DNA of 14,800 nt. It comes from Candidatus Peregrinibacteria bacterium (GTDB taxonomy: Bacteria > Patescibacteriota > Gracilibacteria > UBA1369 > JACRIC01). The stretch is from the NCBI GenBank assembly GCA_016235915.1, contig JACRIC010000079.1:1-14800 (forward strand), read 5' to 3'. How positions within the stretch are numbered: the first letter of the stretch is position 1; each line of letters starts with the position of its first letter. The notes under the pieces are model-generated. The model made no database searches, had not been told where the DNA came from, and was given only the letters and a program-made list of their open reading frames with translations. The position numbers and the translations under genes are program-made. Of this stretch, positions 4,873-12,153 are shown one piece after another.

Positions 4873-6168
4873 ATGTTGAATTTTCTTCGCCGTTTTATTC
4901 CCGATACCCATCCGATTCGGCTTCTCTACCATCGGATTATGGCAGTGTCTGCGGCGTTTTTTTATCTTTTTCCGGCTGAGAAACTCCATGTCATCGCGGT
5001 GACTGGGACAAATGGCAAGACCACCACCGTGAACCTCCTCGCTCATATTCTCGAAAAATCCGGCGCCAAAGTGGGGATTTCTTCTTCTATTTTTTTTCAA
5101 ATTGGGCAGAGCAAGTGGCACAATGTCACGAAACAGACAACTCTCGGGCCTTTTTTCCTCCAGCGGCTTCTTTCTAATATGGTTCGCGCCAAATGTCGCT
5201 ATGCCATTCTCGAGGCTACTTCTCACTCCATGACCCAGTCGCGGCTTTGGGGAATCAATGTGGATATGGCGGTTTTGACGAATATTACCAGTGATCACAT
5301 CGAGTATCATGGGAGTTATCGGCGTTATGTGGAGGCGAAAGGACAGCTTTTTTCCAATCTCCAATCGGCGCGCCGAAAAAATGACATTCCAAAAATTTCG
5401 ATTTTGAATCGGGATTCAAAAGAATTTGAATATTTTGATCGCTTTTTGGCGGATAGAAAATTGACGTATGGCTTGAGTAAGCGGGCGAATTATACGGCGA
5501 AAGATTTGGAGCTTCGGGCGGATGGTTCGACTTTTACCTTGAAAATCCCGAATGAAACCGCGAAAGTTCATCTGAAACTTCCGGGAAAATTTAATGTGGA
5601 CAATGCTCTGGCGGCCGCTTCGGCCGCTTTGGGATGCGGAGTTCCGTTGGCGACCATTGTGCAAGCGCTTGATACGGCGCGGGGCTTTCCAGGCCGATAT
5701 GAGAGTATTGATGAAGGACAAGATTTTTCCGTGATTGTGGATTATGCCCATACGCCGGATGCTTTGGAGGAGGCGTGTCGGATGTTTAAAGAGTTGACGG
5801 CAAGGAGGTTGATCGTGGTTTTTGGCGCAACTGGCGGCGGTCGTGACAAGTCCAAACGTTCGAAAATGGGGAAGATTGTTTCAAGTTATGCGGATTTGAT
5901 GATCGTGACGAATGATGATCCGTATGAGGAAGATGAATTGGAAATTATTGAACAGATATGCCATGGAGTCGATCGTCGAGAGGGGCATGGCCTCTGGAAA
6001 ATTGTTGATCGGGCGGCGGCGATTCGTTGCGCTCTTCGTCTGGCGCGAAAAGATGATACGGTGCTGATTACCGGTAAGGGGTGCGAGTCCGTGATTTTGT
6101 TGAAACAAGGGCGGGTGCCTCATGATGATCGGGAGGTGGTGAGGAGGGAATTGAGGGGGATTGTATAA
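4873..6168 (+). CDS. murE: MurE-like UDP-MurNAc-peptide ligase lacking the N-terminal domain
   Basis: A 431-residue Mur ligase. Seen: ATP-binding TGTNGKTT (residues 44-51), LEATSHSMTQSR (113-124), TNITSDHIEYHG (136-147), the AKGQLF motif with the Lys (K156) that is carbamylated in the family, the DYAHTPDALE hinge to the C-terminal domain, FGATGGGRD, and a C-terminal GKGCE motif. MurE adds the third amino acid to UDP-MurNAc-Ala-Glu in the cytoplasm. The usual N-terminal UDP-binding domain (~90 residues) is reduced to about 40, as in CPR homologues. At the amino-acid-selecting position the DAP-type DNPR is replaced by DDPY (348-351), so the added residue is uncertain. ATG 4873 follows a promoter-like extended -10. 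It is downstream of the tRNA-like gene. Confidence 0.88.
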   Translation: MLNFLRRFIPDTHPIRLLYHRIMAVSAAFFYLFPAEKLHVIAVTGTNGKTTTVNLLAHILEKSGAKVGISSSIFFQIGQSKWHNVTKQTTLGPFFLQRLLSNMVRAKCRYAILEATSHSMTQSRLWGINVDMAVLTNITSDHIEYHGSYRRYVEAKGQLFSNLQSARRKNDIPKISILNRDSKEFEYFDRFLADRKLTYGLSKRANYTAKDLELRADGSTFTLKIPNETAKVHLKLPGKFNVDNALAAASAALGCGVPLATIVQALDTARGFPGRYESIDEGQDFSVIVDYAHTPDALEEACRMFKELTARRLIVVFGATGGGRDKSKRSKMGKIVSSYADLMIVTNDDPYEEDELEIIEQICHGVDRREGHGLWKIVDRAAAIRCALRLARKDDTVLITGKGCESVILLKQGRVPHDDREVVRRELRGIV

Positions 6169-6193
6169 TCATCTAAAATAGCGTTAATTTAGA

Positions 6194-6222
6194 TTTTCAA
6201 TCGTTCGAATTCGTGCTAAAAT
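6194..6222 (+). promoter_or_regulatory. Promoter of the AAA/DUF4143 ATPase gene
   Basis: TTTTCA (6194-6199) and TAAAAT (6217-6222) with a 17-nt spacer. The start would be near 6229, leaving a leader of about 24 nt before ATG 6253. It suggests the ATPase is expressed independently of murE. Confidence 0.5.
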
Positions 6223-6252
6223 AGTAGGTGTCGTAATTTATCATTCCAATAT

Positions 6253-7386
6253 ATGAAGATTCAGAGAGCTCTTTTCAAGGAACTTCTCGTTACATTACAA
6301 CAGTCGCAAAAAGTGCTTATTTTGTATGGTGCTCGTCAAGTGGGAAAAACAACTCTTGTTCGCGATATGCTCGAAACCATGCACAAAAAAATACTGGTGA
6401 TTAATGCTGATGAGATAAAATATGTCGATGTTCTTTCCAGTAGAGATCTTCATACGCTGAAATCACTTGTTTCAGGATATGAAGTGCTCTTTATTGATGA
6501 GGCGCAAAGAATTCCCAATATTGGTATCAATCTTAAAATAATGGTCGATCATCTTCCGGGTTTAAAAATAGTTGCGACAGGATCATCATCGTTTGATTTA
6601 GCAAATAAAGTCCATGAACCATTAACAGGGAGAGCATTGACATATACGCTCTATCCCATTTCTTTTCTTGAATTATCAAATCGTTATAATATTTTTGAAT
6701 TACAAGAACAACTCGAAGAAAGGCTTATTTATGGATCCTATCCTGAAATATTCAGTTTAGGAAATAATGAAGCGAAAAAAAAATATCTTGAAGAACTGCA
6801 ACGTGCTTATTTGTATAAAGATGTATTGGAAATAGCGACCATTAAGCATTCTTATAAAATTCGTGATTTGGTAAAGCTTTTGGCATTTCAAATTGGTTCT
6901 CAAGTTTCACTGACGGAATTGGGAAAACAGTTGAGTATGAGCAAAGACGCAATATCTCATTATATTGATTTGTTGGAAAAGGCATTTGTTATTTTTAGGC
7001 TTGGTGGATTTAGTAGAAATTTGCGCAAAGAGGTTTCCAAAATGGATAAAATATACTTTTATGATTTAGGTATAAGAAATAGTGTTATTGATAATCTTAA
7101 ACCACTCAAGGATCGGGACGATGTCGGTAAACTTTTTGAAAATTTTCTTGTCTTGGAAAGAATAAAGTGCCTCAATTATAAAAATAAAGACGCATCAAAA
7201 TATTTTTGGAGGACGTACACCGGCGCTGAATTAGATTATCTTGAAGAAAGAGAAGGGAAATTGTACGGTTTTGAATTTACTTTCAATACATCACGTAAAA
7301 AAGAACCAAAAACATGGCTTGAAGCCTATAAAAATTCTTCATATACGCTCATACATAAAAATAACTTCCTCGATTTTGTATTGTAA
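6253..7386 (+). CDS. AAA-family ATPase with DUF4143 C-terminal domain
   Basis: 377 residues. The N-terminal AAA_14 domain has Walker A GARQVGKT (residues 26-33), Walker B LFIDEAQ (79-85) and the sensor-like ATGSSS. The C-terminal DUF4143 part has GSYPEIF, YLYKDVLEI, an HTH-like SLTELGKQLSMSKDAISHYI, FYDLGIRNSVI, GKLFENFLVLE and WRTYTGAELDYLE, the last resembling a PD-(D/E)XK nuclease core. The expected final Glu-x-Lys is FEFTF here, lacking Lys, so nuclease activity is doubtful. Family knowledge: such proteins are widespread, variably present in genomes and of poorly defined role. This gene is clearly more AT-rich than murE and truB, has its own promoter, and its 3' end overlaps the apparent truB start, suggesting insertion beside truB. 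Identification is firm; function is not. Confidence 0.9.
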   Translation: MKIQRALFKELLVTLQQSQKVLILYGARQVGKTTLVRDMLETMHKKILVINADEIKYVDVLSSRDLHTLKSLVSGYEVLFIDEAQRIPNIGINLKIMVDHLPGLKIVATGSSSFDLANKVHEPLTGRALTYTLYPISFLELSNRYNIFELQEQLEERLIYGSYPEIFSLGNNEAKKKYLEELQRAYLYKDVLEIATIKHSYKIRDLVKLLAFQIGSQVSLTELGKQLSMSKDAISHYIDLLEKAFVIFRLGGFSRNLRKEVSKMDKIYFYDLGIRNSVIDNLKPLKDRDDVGKLFENFLVLERIKCLNYKNKDASKYFWRTYTGAELDYLEEREGKLYGFEFTFNTSRKKEPKTWLEAYKNSSYTLIHKNNFLDFVL

Positions 7387-8296
7387 TCATGCTTTAGACG
7401 GTTTTTTCGTTGTCAATAAGCCGAAAGGCTGGACGTCGTTTGATGTTGTTGCGAAGTTGCGAAGAGTTCTTGGAGTGCAAAAGATTGGGCATTGCGGGAC
7501 GCTGGACCCCATGGCAACGGGGGTTTTGGTTATCGGGGTCGGGAAGGCGACGCGGCTTTTTGAATATATGAGCGGTTTGGAAAAGGAATATGAGGCGGTG
7601 ATGGAGTTTGGGAAGGTTTCGGATACGGATGATGCGGAGGGCGCGGTTTCTGAAACGGGCTTTTATGAGGAAATAAGCCTTGCTGATGTGAAAAAGGCGC
7701 TGATTGATTTTTACGGCGAGATAGAGCAGATTCCTCCAGCGTTTTCAGCGATACATGTGAAAGGTCAGCGCTCTTATGATTTGGTGAGAAAAGGGAAGGC
7801 GGTTTCTGTGCAATCGCGAATCGTGATGATTTTTGAATTACGAGTTATTCGGTATGAATTTCCGCATCTTCGAATGCGGGTGGTGTGTTCTTCGGGTACC
7901 TACATTCGATCGCTGGCGAGAGATATTGGAAAAAAATTGGGATGCGGGGCGATTTTGACGGAACTGACGAGAATGAGGGTGGGGGAGTTTCGGTTGCAGG
8001 CAGACTGTCATTCCCGACGGGAAGGGCGCCTCGGGCGACCGCTCCCGATCGGGGATCTTTGTGAGAATCTCAGTGAGCTCAAAATGATAGACATGAGCGT
8101 TGCGGTGAAACATTTGCCGCGAATCGATCTAGATCTTGATGAATTTCAAGCAATTCAGAAAGGACAGAAGATTCAGGTTAAGGTGGCGTTGTTTGCGAAG
8201 AGCGATGAAATTTTTTCTGGTTTTTATAATGGAGAGCTTGTAAGTATTCTGCGATATGCAGGAGGTGATTTTTTGTTGCCAATGAAAAATTTGTGA
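7376..8296 (+). CDS. truB: tRNA pseudouridine(55) synthase, with an in-frame palindrome insertion
   Basis: TruB makes pseudouridine 55 in the T loop of tRNAs. Seen: FFVVNKPKGWTS, GHCGTLDPMATGVL with catalytic Asp D44, PPAFSAIHVKGQRSYDLVRKG, CSSGTYIRSLARDIG, LTRMRVGEF, and a C-terminal part with HLPRIDLDLDEFQAI and GQKI. There is no ATG or GTG near the conserved N-terminus. The best start is TTG 7376, which overlaps the ATPase's last codons by 11 nt; the next upstream candidates are TTGs inside the ATPase. An ATG at 7389 is out of frame and meets TAG at once. Residues about 211-229 (CHSRREGRLGRPLPIGDLC) are encoded by a GC-rich palindrome and do not look like TruB. The fold should tolerate a loop between the catalytic core and C-terminal domain. 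The core is intact. Confidence 0.9.
   Translation: MYCNHALDGFFVVNKPKGWTSFDVVAKLRRVLGVQKIGHCGTLDPMATGVLVIGVGKATRLFEYMSGLEKEYEAVMEFGKVSDTDDAEGAVSETGFYEEISLADVKKALIDFYGEIEQIPPAFSAIHVKGQRSYDLVRKGKAVSVQSRIVMIFELRVIRYEFPHLRMRVVCSSGTYIRSLARDIGKKLGCGAILTELTRMRVGEFRLQADCHSRREGRLGRPLPIGDLCENLSELKMIDMSVAVKHLPRIDLDLDEFQAIQKGQKIQVKVALFAKSDEIFSGFYNGELVSILRYAGGDFLLPMKNL
8010..8056. repeat. GC-rich palindromic element inside truB
   Basis: ATTCCCGA (8010-8017) pairs with TCGGGGAT (8049-8056, one G-U pair) and, just inside, CGGGA (8018-8022) with TCCCG (8043-8047), giving a long near-perfect hairpin of 47 nt. It keeps the truB frame open. Base composition is much more GC-rich than the flanks. It resembles the dispersed GTCATTCCCG...CGGGAAT palindromes of many bacteria, here within a coding region. 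Confidence 0.65.
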
Positions 8297-8313
8297 ACAT
8301 TACGGCATATCAT

Positions 8314-8561
8314 ATGGCTTCTTCGGCAAAATTTATGTACAATAGAAGAAGATTATGTACAATTGGAACACCAATATGGTAGCGCTGAAAAATAAACCAG
8401 AGCAGTAAAAAATCTGGAGTTTGTAGCAAAGTATTAATTTTGGGCTCAATGGGGGAAAGTTAAGTAAAAAAGAACTTAAAAAAAGTTTTCATAAGCTCAA
8501 GTTGGATCCGCATCGCAAGAAGTTTATTCAGCTTATTTTACATGAAAAAGGTATTGACTGA
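8314..8561 (+). pseudogene. Decayed small gene upstream of the toxin, probable antitoxin remnant
   Basis: Protein-like sequence is spread over three frames. From ATG 8314 the frame reads MASSAKFMYN. A second frame then gives IEEDYVQLEHQYGSAEK, a TAA at 8393-8395, and TRAVKNLEFVAKY up to a TAA at 8435. A third frame (8427-8561) gives INFGLNGGKLSKKELKKSF and continues to HEKGID, ending in TGA at 8559-8561. The last part overlaps the toxin ATG by 20 nt, the arrangement of a translationally coupled pair. I infer one gene of about 80 residues broken by two frameshifts and one nonsense codon. The family is not recognised; 'antitoxin' comes from position only. Accumulated sequence errors are the alternative. 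Confidence 0.5.
8333..8363 (+). repeat. Tandem TTATGTACAAT direct repeat, possible -10 elements or operator
   Basis: TTATGTACAAT occurs at 8333-8343 and again at 8353-8363, a spacing of 20 bp or about two helical turns. Each holds a TACAAT -10-like hexamer. It lies just upstream of the toxin unit, so it could be a promoter with a repeated binding site for an autoregulator, although part of it seems to overlap degraded coding sequence. Confidence 0.4.
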
Positions 8562-9198
8562 ACGCCAGATAAAACTTCTGAAAGAGTTTGGGAAACAAAA
8601 TTTTTTTATAGAAAATTTTTATTTGAGTAGAGGTACAGCATTAGCAGGATTTTACTTCTTTCATCGTTATTCTGAAGATTTAGATTTTTTTTCCGAAGAT
8701 GAAGTGAATTCCATGCAGATCATTATTTTTTTGAAAAGTATAAAAGACAAATTTACAATCAAAAAAATTGACTTTGCACACAGTTATAATAGGAATCTTT
8801 TTTTTCTCCATTTTGATGATGAAGTTTTGAAAATGGAGTTTACTTATTATCCCTTTCTCAGAGTGGAAAAGGGTGTAAAAAAATTTGGATTTTCAATCGA
8901 CAGTCTTTTGGATATTGCCATAAACAAACTTTTTACCATCTACCAGCGTTCCAAAGCGAGAGATTACATTGATCTTTATTGTATCTGTCAAAAAGAGAAA
9001 TTCGCCATTGATGGTTTGATCAAAATAGCCAAGATCAAATTTGACTGGCATATCGATCCCATTCAATTAGGTACACAATTTATTAAAGCCCATGAGGTGG
9101 AAGATTATCCTCGTATGATTCAAAAACTCAACAAAAAGGATTGGCAAGATTTCTTTATGGCAGAAGCAAAAAAACTCGGTCCCAATATTTTGAAATAA
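8542..9198 (+). CDS. AbiEii/AbiGii-family nucleotidyltransferase toxin
   Basis: 218 residues with the DNA polymerase beta-like nucleotidyltransferase signature of AbiEii (PF08843 type): SRGTALAGFYFFHRYSEDLDFF at residues 29-50 with Asp46 and Asp48 as metal ligands, then DSLLDIAINKLFTIYQRSKARDYIDLY (about 121-147), the second conserved block. Family knowledge: AbiEii proteins are toxins of type IV-like toxin-antitoxin pairs that give phage abortive infection by transferring nucleotides to a cellular target. The first Gly of the usual GG(T/S) motif is Arg30 here, which could reduce activity. The gene is markedly AT-rich compared with truB and tagO. The overlapping upstream partner appears broken. 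The ATG at 8542 fits both the overlap and the family start. It ends 11 nt before the tagO-like ATG. Confidence 0.85.
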   Translation: MKKVLTERQIKLLKEFGKQNFFIENFYLSRGTALAGFYFFHRYSEDLDFFSEDEVNSMQIIIFLKSIKDKFTIKKIDFAHSYNRNLFFLHFDDEVLKMEFTYYPFLRVEKGVKKFGFSIDSLLDIAINKLFTIYQRSKARDYIDLYCICQKEKFAIDGLIKIAKIKFDWHIDPIQLGTQFIKAHEVEDYPRMIQKLNKKDWQDFFMAEAKKLGPNILK

Positions 9199-9209
9199 AT
9201 TGGGAGTTT

Positions 9210-10262
9210 ATGGCGTTTTATTACATTCTCATCGCTTTCACCGTTTTTCTGCTCACCGGCATCCTCACGTTGGCGGCGATAAAGCTTTTTCCGAAGTTCG
9301 GACTTCTTGACCGTCCGGAAAAATACGGTTTGACCCGAAAATCTATTCCTTATTATGGGGGGCTGATTCTTTTTGCGGTTTTTCTCGTTTCTGCGCTTCT
9401 TTTTTTGGATTTTGATCGGCGGCTCCTTGGCGTCGTTCTGGCGGCGGCTCTTATGGTCGCGGTGAGTCTGTGGGATGATTATCGGCAGGTGAATCCGTGG
9501 ATTCGGCTTGGCGTTCAGGTTTTTTCAGCTTTGCTCCTTCTTCTTTTTGGTGTGGGGATTTCCGAAATCAGAAATCCATTCGGAGGTTTTTTGAATCTTG
9601 AAACGGCGCAAATATCCCTTCCTTTTGGGTTGACTCTTCCTCTTCTTGGAGCCATTTTTACCGTTTTTTGGGTCGTTCTCATTACCAATACTCTCAACTT
9701 TCTCGATGGTTTAAATGGCCTTGCGAGCGGCGTTTCAGCCATTGGATTCACTATTCTTTTTGTTTTGAGCGTCAAGCCCGCTTTTCATGTCATCGATCAG
9801 TCGGCTTTTGCGGTCATCAGTCTTATTTTGGCGGTTTCAGCTTTTGCTTTTCTTCTTTTTGAATTTGCGCCGGCCAAAATTCTTATGGGTGACACCGGAA
9901 GTATGTTTCTTGGCTTTATGCTCGCGACCATGGGCATTTTTTCTGGTGGAAAAATCGCAACGGCATTTCTGGTGCTTGGTTTTCCAATTCTTGACGCGTT
10001 TTGGGTCATTTTGCGTCGGATTTTTTCGGGTCAATCACCTTTAAAAGGTGATCTTCGGCATTTGCATCATCGATTTCTTCAAGCGGGATTTACCGAGAGG
10101 CAGACGCTCCTTATCATTTATCTTCTGTGCGTTATTTTCGGTGGCATTGCTCTTTTTTTGGAGACTTTTGAGAAAATAGAGGCGCTTTTTGCGCTGATTA
10201 TTTTGATGAGTGTTCTCGGAGGGTTGGTGATTTTTCAGGAAAAACGCATGACAAAGCGATAA
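9210..10262 (+). CDS. WecA/TagO-family polyprenyl-phosphate GlcNAc-1-phosphate transferase
   Basis: A 350-residue integral membrane enzyme with about ten hydrophobic segments. Seen: LDRPEKYGLTRKSIPYYGGL near residues 30-50, the catalytic Asp pair in LWDDYRQ (about 90), NTLNFLDGLNGLASG (about 160-175), GDTGSMFLGF, and a C-terminal cytoplasmic HLHHRFLQAGFT motif. The HLHHR form marks the WecA/TagO branch rather than MraY, which has HHHFE. It should load a sugar-1-phosphate onto undecaprenyl phosphate to begin a surface glycan; the exact sugar cannot be read from sequence. ATG 9210 is chosen over the longer frame, which runs back into the toxin gene. GGGAG lies 3 nt before it, the clearest Shine-Dalgarno-like sequence I noticed, though closely spaced. 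dnaG follows within about 40 nt. Confidence 0.88.
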   Translation: MAFYYILIAFTVFLLTGILTLAAIKLFPKFGLLDRPEKYGLTRKSIPYYGGLILFAVFLVSALLFLDFDRRLLGVVLAAALMVAVSLWDDYRQVNPWIRLGVQVFSALLLLLFGVGISEIRNPFGGFLNLETAQISLPFGLTLPLLGAIFTVFWVVLITNTLNFLDGLNGLASGVSAIGFTILFVLSVKPAFHVIDQSAFAVISLILAVSAFAFLLFEFAPAKILMGDTGSMFLGFMLATMGIFSGGKIATAFLVLGFPILDAFWVILRRIFSGQSPLKGDLRHLHHRFLQAGFTERQTLLIIYLLCVIFGGIALFLETFEKIEALFALIILMSVLGGLVIFQEKRMTKR

Positions 10263-10301
10263 ATTTTCGTTATGGTATGGGCGCTTCCTTTACAGAATCT
10301 T

Positions 10302-12080
10302 ATGCTTGATCCGGTCGAACAAATACGGGGGCGTTTGTCCATTGAGGATGTGGTGGGAAGCTATGTTTCTTTGAAAAAATCGGGGAGTCATTTTAAGGCG
10401 CTGTGTCCCTTTCATAATGAGAAGACGCCGAGTTTTGTCGTGAGTCCGGATAAAGGCATTGCGTACTGTTTCGGCTGTCACAAGGGCGGCGATATTTTTA
10501 CATTTGTACAGGAAATGGAGCGCGTAGATTTTAAAGAGGCGTTCACTATTCTGGCGGATCGAGCAGGAATTTCTTTGGAATTTCAAGGGCGGGGAGAGTC
10601 ACACAAGTCGAAAGATGAGAAAGATCGTCTCTATCAAGCCATGAATGAGGCGAGTAATTTTTTTGTTCAATCATTGCGGGGTACGGAAGGCGGGGCCAAA
10701 GTTCTCGAATATCTTTTCCAAAGAGGTTTGACGGATGATACCATTGCCAAATATCATCTCGGTTTTGCTCCTGACACGAAAAACGCTCTGCTTTCCCATT
10801 TGTTGCCAAAAGGATTTACCCATAAAGAAATGGCTGAGGTGGGTCTTATTCGCGCTCTCGATACCACCACCGAGCATTATCGGGATTTTTTCTTTCGGCG
10901 GCTGATGTTTCCTGTGCATGATATTCGCGGACGAATTGTGGCTTTTGGAGGGCGCGCTCTTTCCCCCGATGACGAACCGAAATATCTCAATTCTCCGGAA
11001 ACTCCCATTTATCACAAAAGTAAAACCATTTACGGACTTTTTCATGCAAAAGATATTATTAAACAAGAAAAGCGGGCGGTTTTTGTGGAGGGCTATATGG
11101 ATGTTTTGGCTCTGCATCAGGCAGGAACGCTTTCTGCGATTGCTTCGAGCGGCACGGCGGTGACTTCCGAACAGTTGAAAGAAATCAAGCGATTTACCGA
11201 TACGGTGATTTTTTGTTTTGATTCGGATTCTGCGGGAAAAATGGCGACGGAACGGGGAATTGAAATCGCGCAGTCTGCGGATTTTATTATTAAAATACTT
11301 CGGATTCCCACGGCGAAAGATCCAGCAGATCTCATAAAAGCCGAAGGAGTTTCTTCTTGGGAAAAATTGCTCGCGGAACCTGAGCCGTATCTCGAGTTTG
11401 TGTTTCGGACTGCTTTTTCTGAGGCGGATATCGAGACTGAGGAAGGCCGTCGGAGCGTTCTTTCGCGGGTTTTACCGGTCATTTCGAAGATTTCCAATCT
11501 TACAGAAAAAGATCGTCGGATTCAGGAGCTTGCCACGCGTCTTGGGACACAACCGAATATTGTGTACGAATCGCTTGCGGAATTTTCAAAAGAAAAAAAA
11601 TGGAAAAAAGTTTTTTCGGAAATTCCTCGCTCGGAATCATCTACGAATGTTTTTTCCACTCCGTCTCCTTATGATTATTTTTTTGGTTTACTTTTTGAAC
11701 ATCCTGCTTTGATAGGTATTGTGAAAGAGATGCTTTCGGAGGCTCATTTTCCATCTTCCCATCAATCTCTTTACAAATCGTTTATTGAATATTATAATAA
11801 CGGGGCTCGTTTTGAGAGAGATGGATTTTTAGCGCTTTTGCCACAGAATTATCGAGAAATTCTTTCTGTTCTCGCTTTGAAAGTTGAGTTGCAGTATGCG
11901 GAATTGAAGCCTGAAGCGCGAGAAGAAGAAGTGCGCCGAGTTGCACTCTGGATTCGGAAGAAATCTCTTGCCGAAAAGAGAAAAAAAATGGTTTCGTCTC
12001 TGCGTGAAGCGGTGGATGATGGGCAGACGCAGGAGAAATTTGAGGAATATTATCAGTTGCTGAAAGAAATGTCACCCTGA
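10302..12080 (+). CDS. dnaG: DNA primase DnaG
   Basis: DnaG makes RNA primers at the replication fork. From ATG 10302 it is 592 residues. Seen: the N-terminal zinc motif CPFH (35-38) with CFGC (56-59), the EKTPSF segment, the catalytic core with LMFPVHDIRGRIVAFGGR, LNSPETPIYHKS and the TOPRIM motifs EGYMD (263-267) and FDSDSAG (306-312), then a helical C-terminal part for helicase contact. An in-frame ATG at 10272 would add 10 residues (MVWALPLQNL) that do not resemble the family start, so I prefer 10302. It lies close behind tagO and is followed by rpoD, the classical dnaG-rpoD order. Its TGA stop (12078-12080) lies at the stem-loop junction of a palindromic repeat. All key residues are present. 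Confidence 0.93.
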   Translation: MLDPVEQIRGRLSIEDVVGSYVSLKKSGSHFKALCPFHNEKTPSFVVSPDKGIAYCFGCHKGGDIFTFVQEMERVDFKEAFTILADRAGISLEFQGRGESHKSKDEKDRLYQAMNEASNFFVQSLRGTEGGAKVLEYLFQRGLTDDTIAKYHLGFAPDTKNALLSHLLPKGFTHKEMAEVGLIRALDTTTEHYRDFFFRRLMFPVHDIRGRIVAFGGRALSPDDEPKYLNSPETPIYHKSKTIYGLFHAKDIIKQEKRAVFVEGYMDVLALHQAGTLSAIASSGTAVTSEQLKEIKRFTDTVIFCFDSDSAGKMATERGIEIAQSADFIIKILRIPTAKDPADLIKAEGVSSWEKLLAEPEPYLEFVFRTAFSEADIETEEGRRSVLSRVLPVISKISNLTEKDRRIQELATRLGTQPNIVYESLAEFSKEKKWKKVFSEIPRSESSTNVFSTPSPYDYFFGLLFEHPALIGIVKEMLSEAHFPSSHQSLYKSFIEYYNNGARFERDGFLALLPQNYREILSVLALKVELQYAELKPEAREEEVRRVALWIRKKSLAEKRKKMVSSLREAVDDGQTQEKFEEYYQLLKEMSP

Positions 12081-12097
12081 GGCTCTCGAAGGGTGAC
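12071..12097. repeat. Palindromic repeat unit A2, overlapping the dnaG stop
   Basis: GTCACCCT (12071-12078) and AGGGTGAC (12090-12097) make a perfect 8-bp stem around the loop GAGGCTCTCGA (12079-12089). The loop matches the A1 loop at 9 of 11 positions while the stems are unrelated. It encodes the last two residues and stop of dnaG. With no T-run after it, it may act in mRNA stability or processing rather than termination. Confidence 0.75.
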
Positions 12098-12104
12098 GCT
12101 TGGA

Positions 12105-12110
12105 TACTAT
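12105..12110 (+). promoter_or_regulatory. Possible -10 element for rpoD
   Basis: TACTAT (12105-12110) sits between the two palindromes A2 and B2 with no clear -35 upstream. It would start a transcript about 37 nt before ATG 12154, carrying unit B2 as a 5' hairpin. Weak evidence. Confidence 0.25.
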
Positions 12111-12117
12111 TATTGTC

Positions 12118-12138
12118 ATGGTTTCCGAGCCTCACCAT
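12118..12138. repeat. Palindromic repeat unit B2 (inverted partner of A2)
   Basis: ATGGT (12118-12122) and ACCAT (12134-12138) flank the loop TTCCGAGCCTC (12123-12133). GAGCCTC in this loop is the exact reverse complement of GAGGCTC in A2, so A2 and B2 are head to head, as A1 and B1 are. It lies where a longer rpoD reading would put its first residues, an argument for the later start at 12154. Confidence 0.6.
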
Positions 12139-12153
12139 AACAGACTTCATCCT

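Noticed and set aside
4629..4874. Minus-strand 81-residue ORF
   Set aside because: It contains the RRDSNPH-type string that comes from translating a tRNA in reverse, with no independent support.
4777..5364. A 195-residue minus-strand ORF
   Set aside because: It is the reverse of the tRNA-like gene and murE; its C-terminal sequence is the familiar artefact of translating a tRNA T arm. murE motifs on the plus strand are clear.
7241..7375. Longer truB start at TTG 7241
   Set aside because: The added residues lie wholly within the ATPase gene in another frame and do not resemble TruB.
9141..9209. Longer start of the WecA/TagO-like protein at 9141
   Set aside because: It overlaps the end of the toxin gene and adds a non-membrane, non-family stretch before the first transmembrane helix at ATG 9210.
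12100..12153. N-terminal extension of RpoD from TTG 12100 or ATG 12118
   Set aside because: The extra residues are encoded by palindromic unit B2 and are unlike sigma factor N-termini; ATG 12154 fits better.
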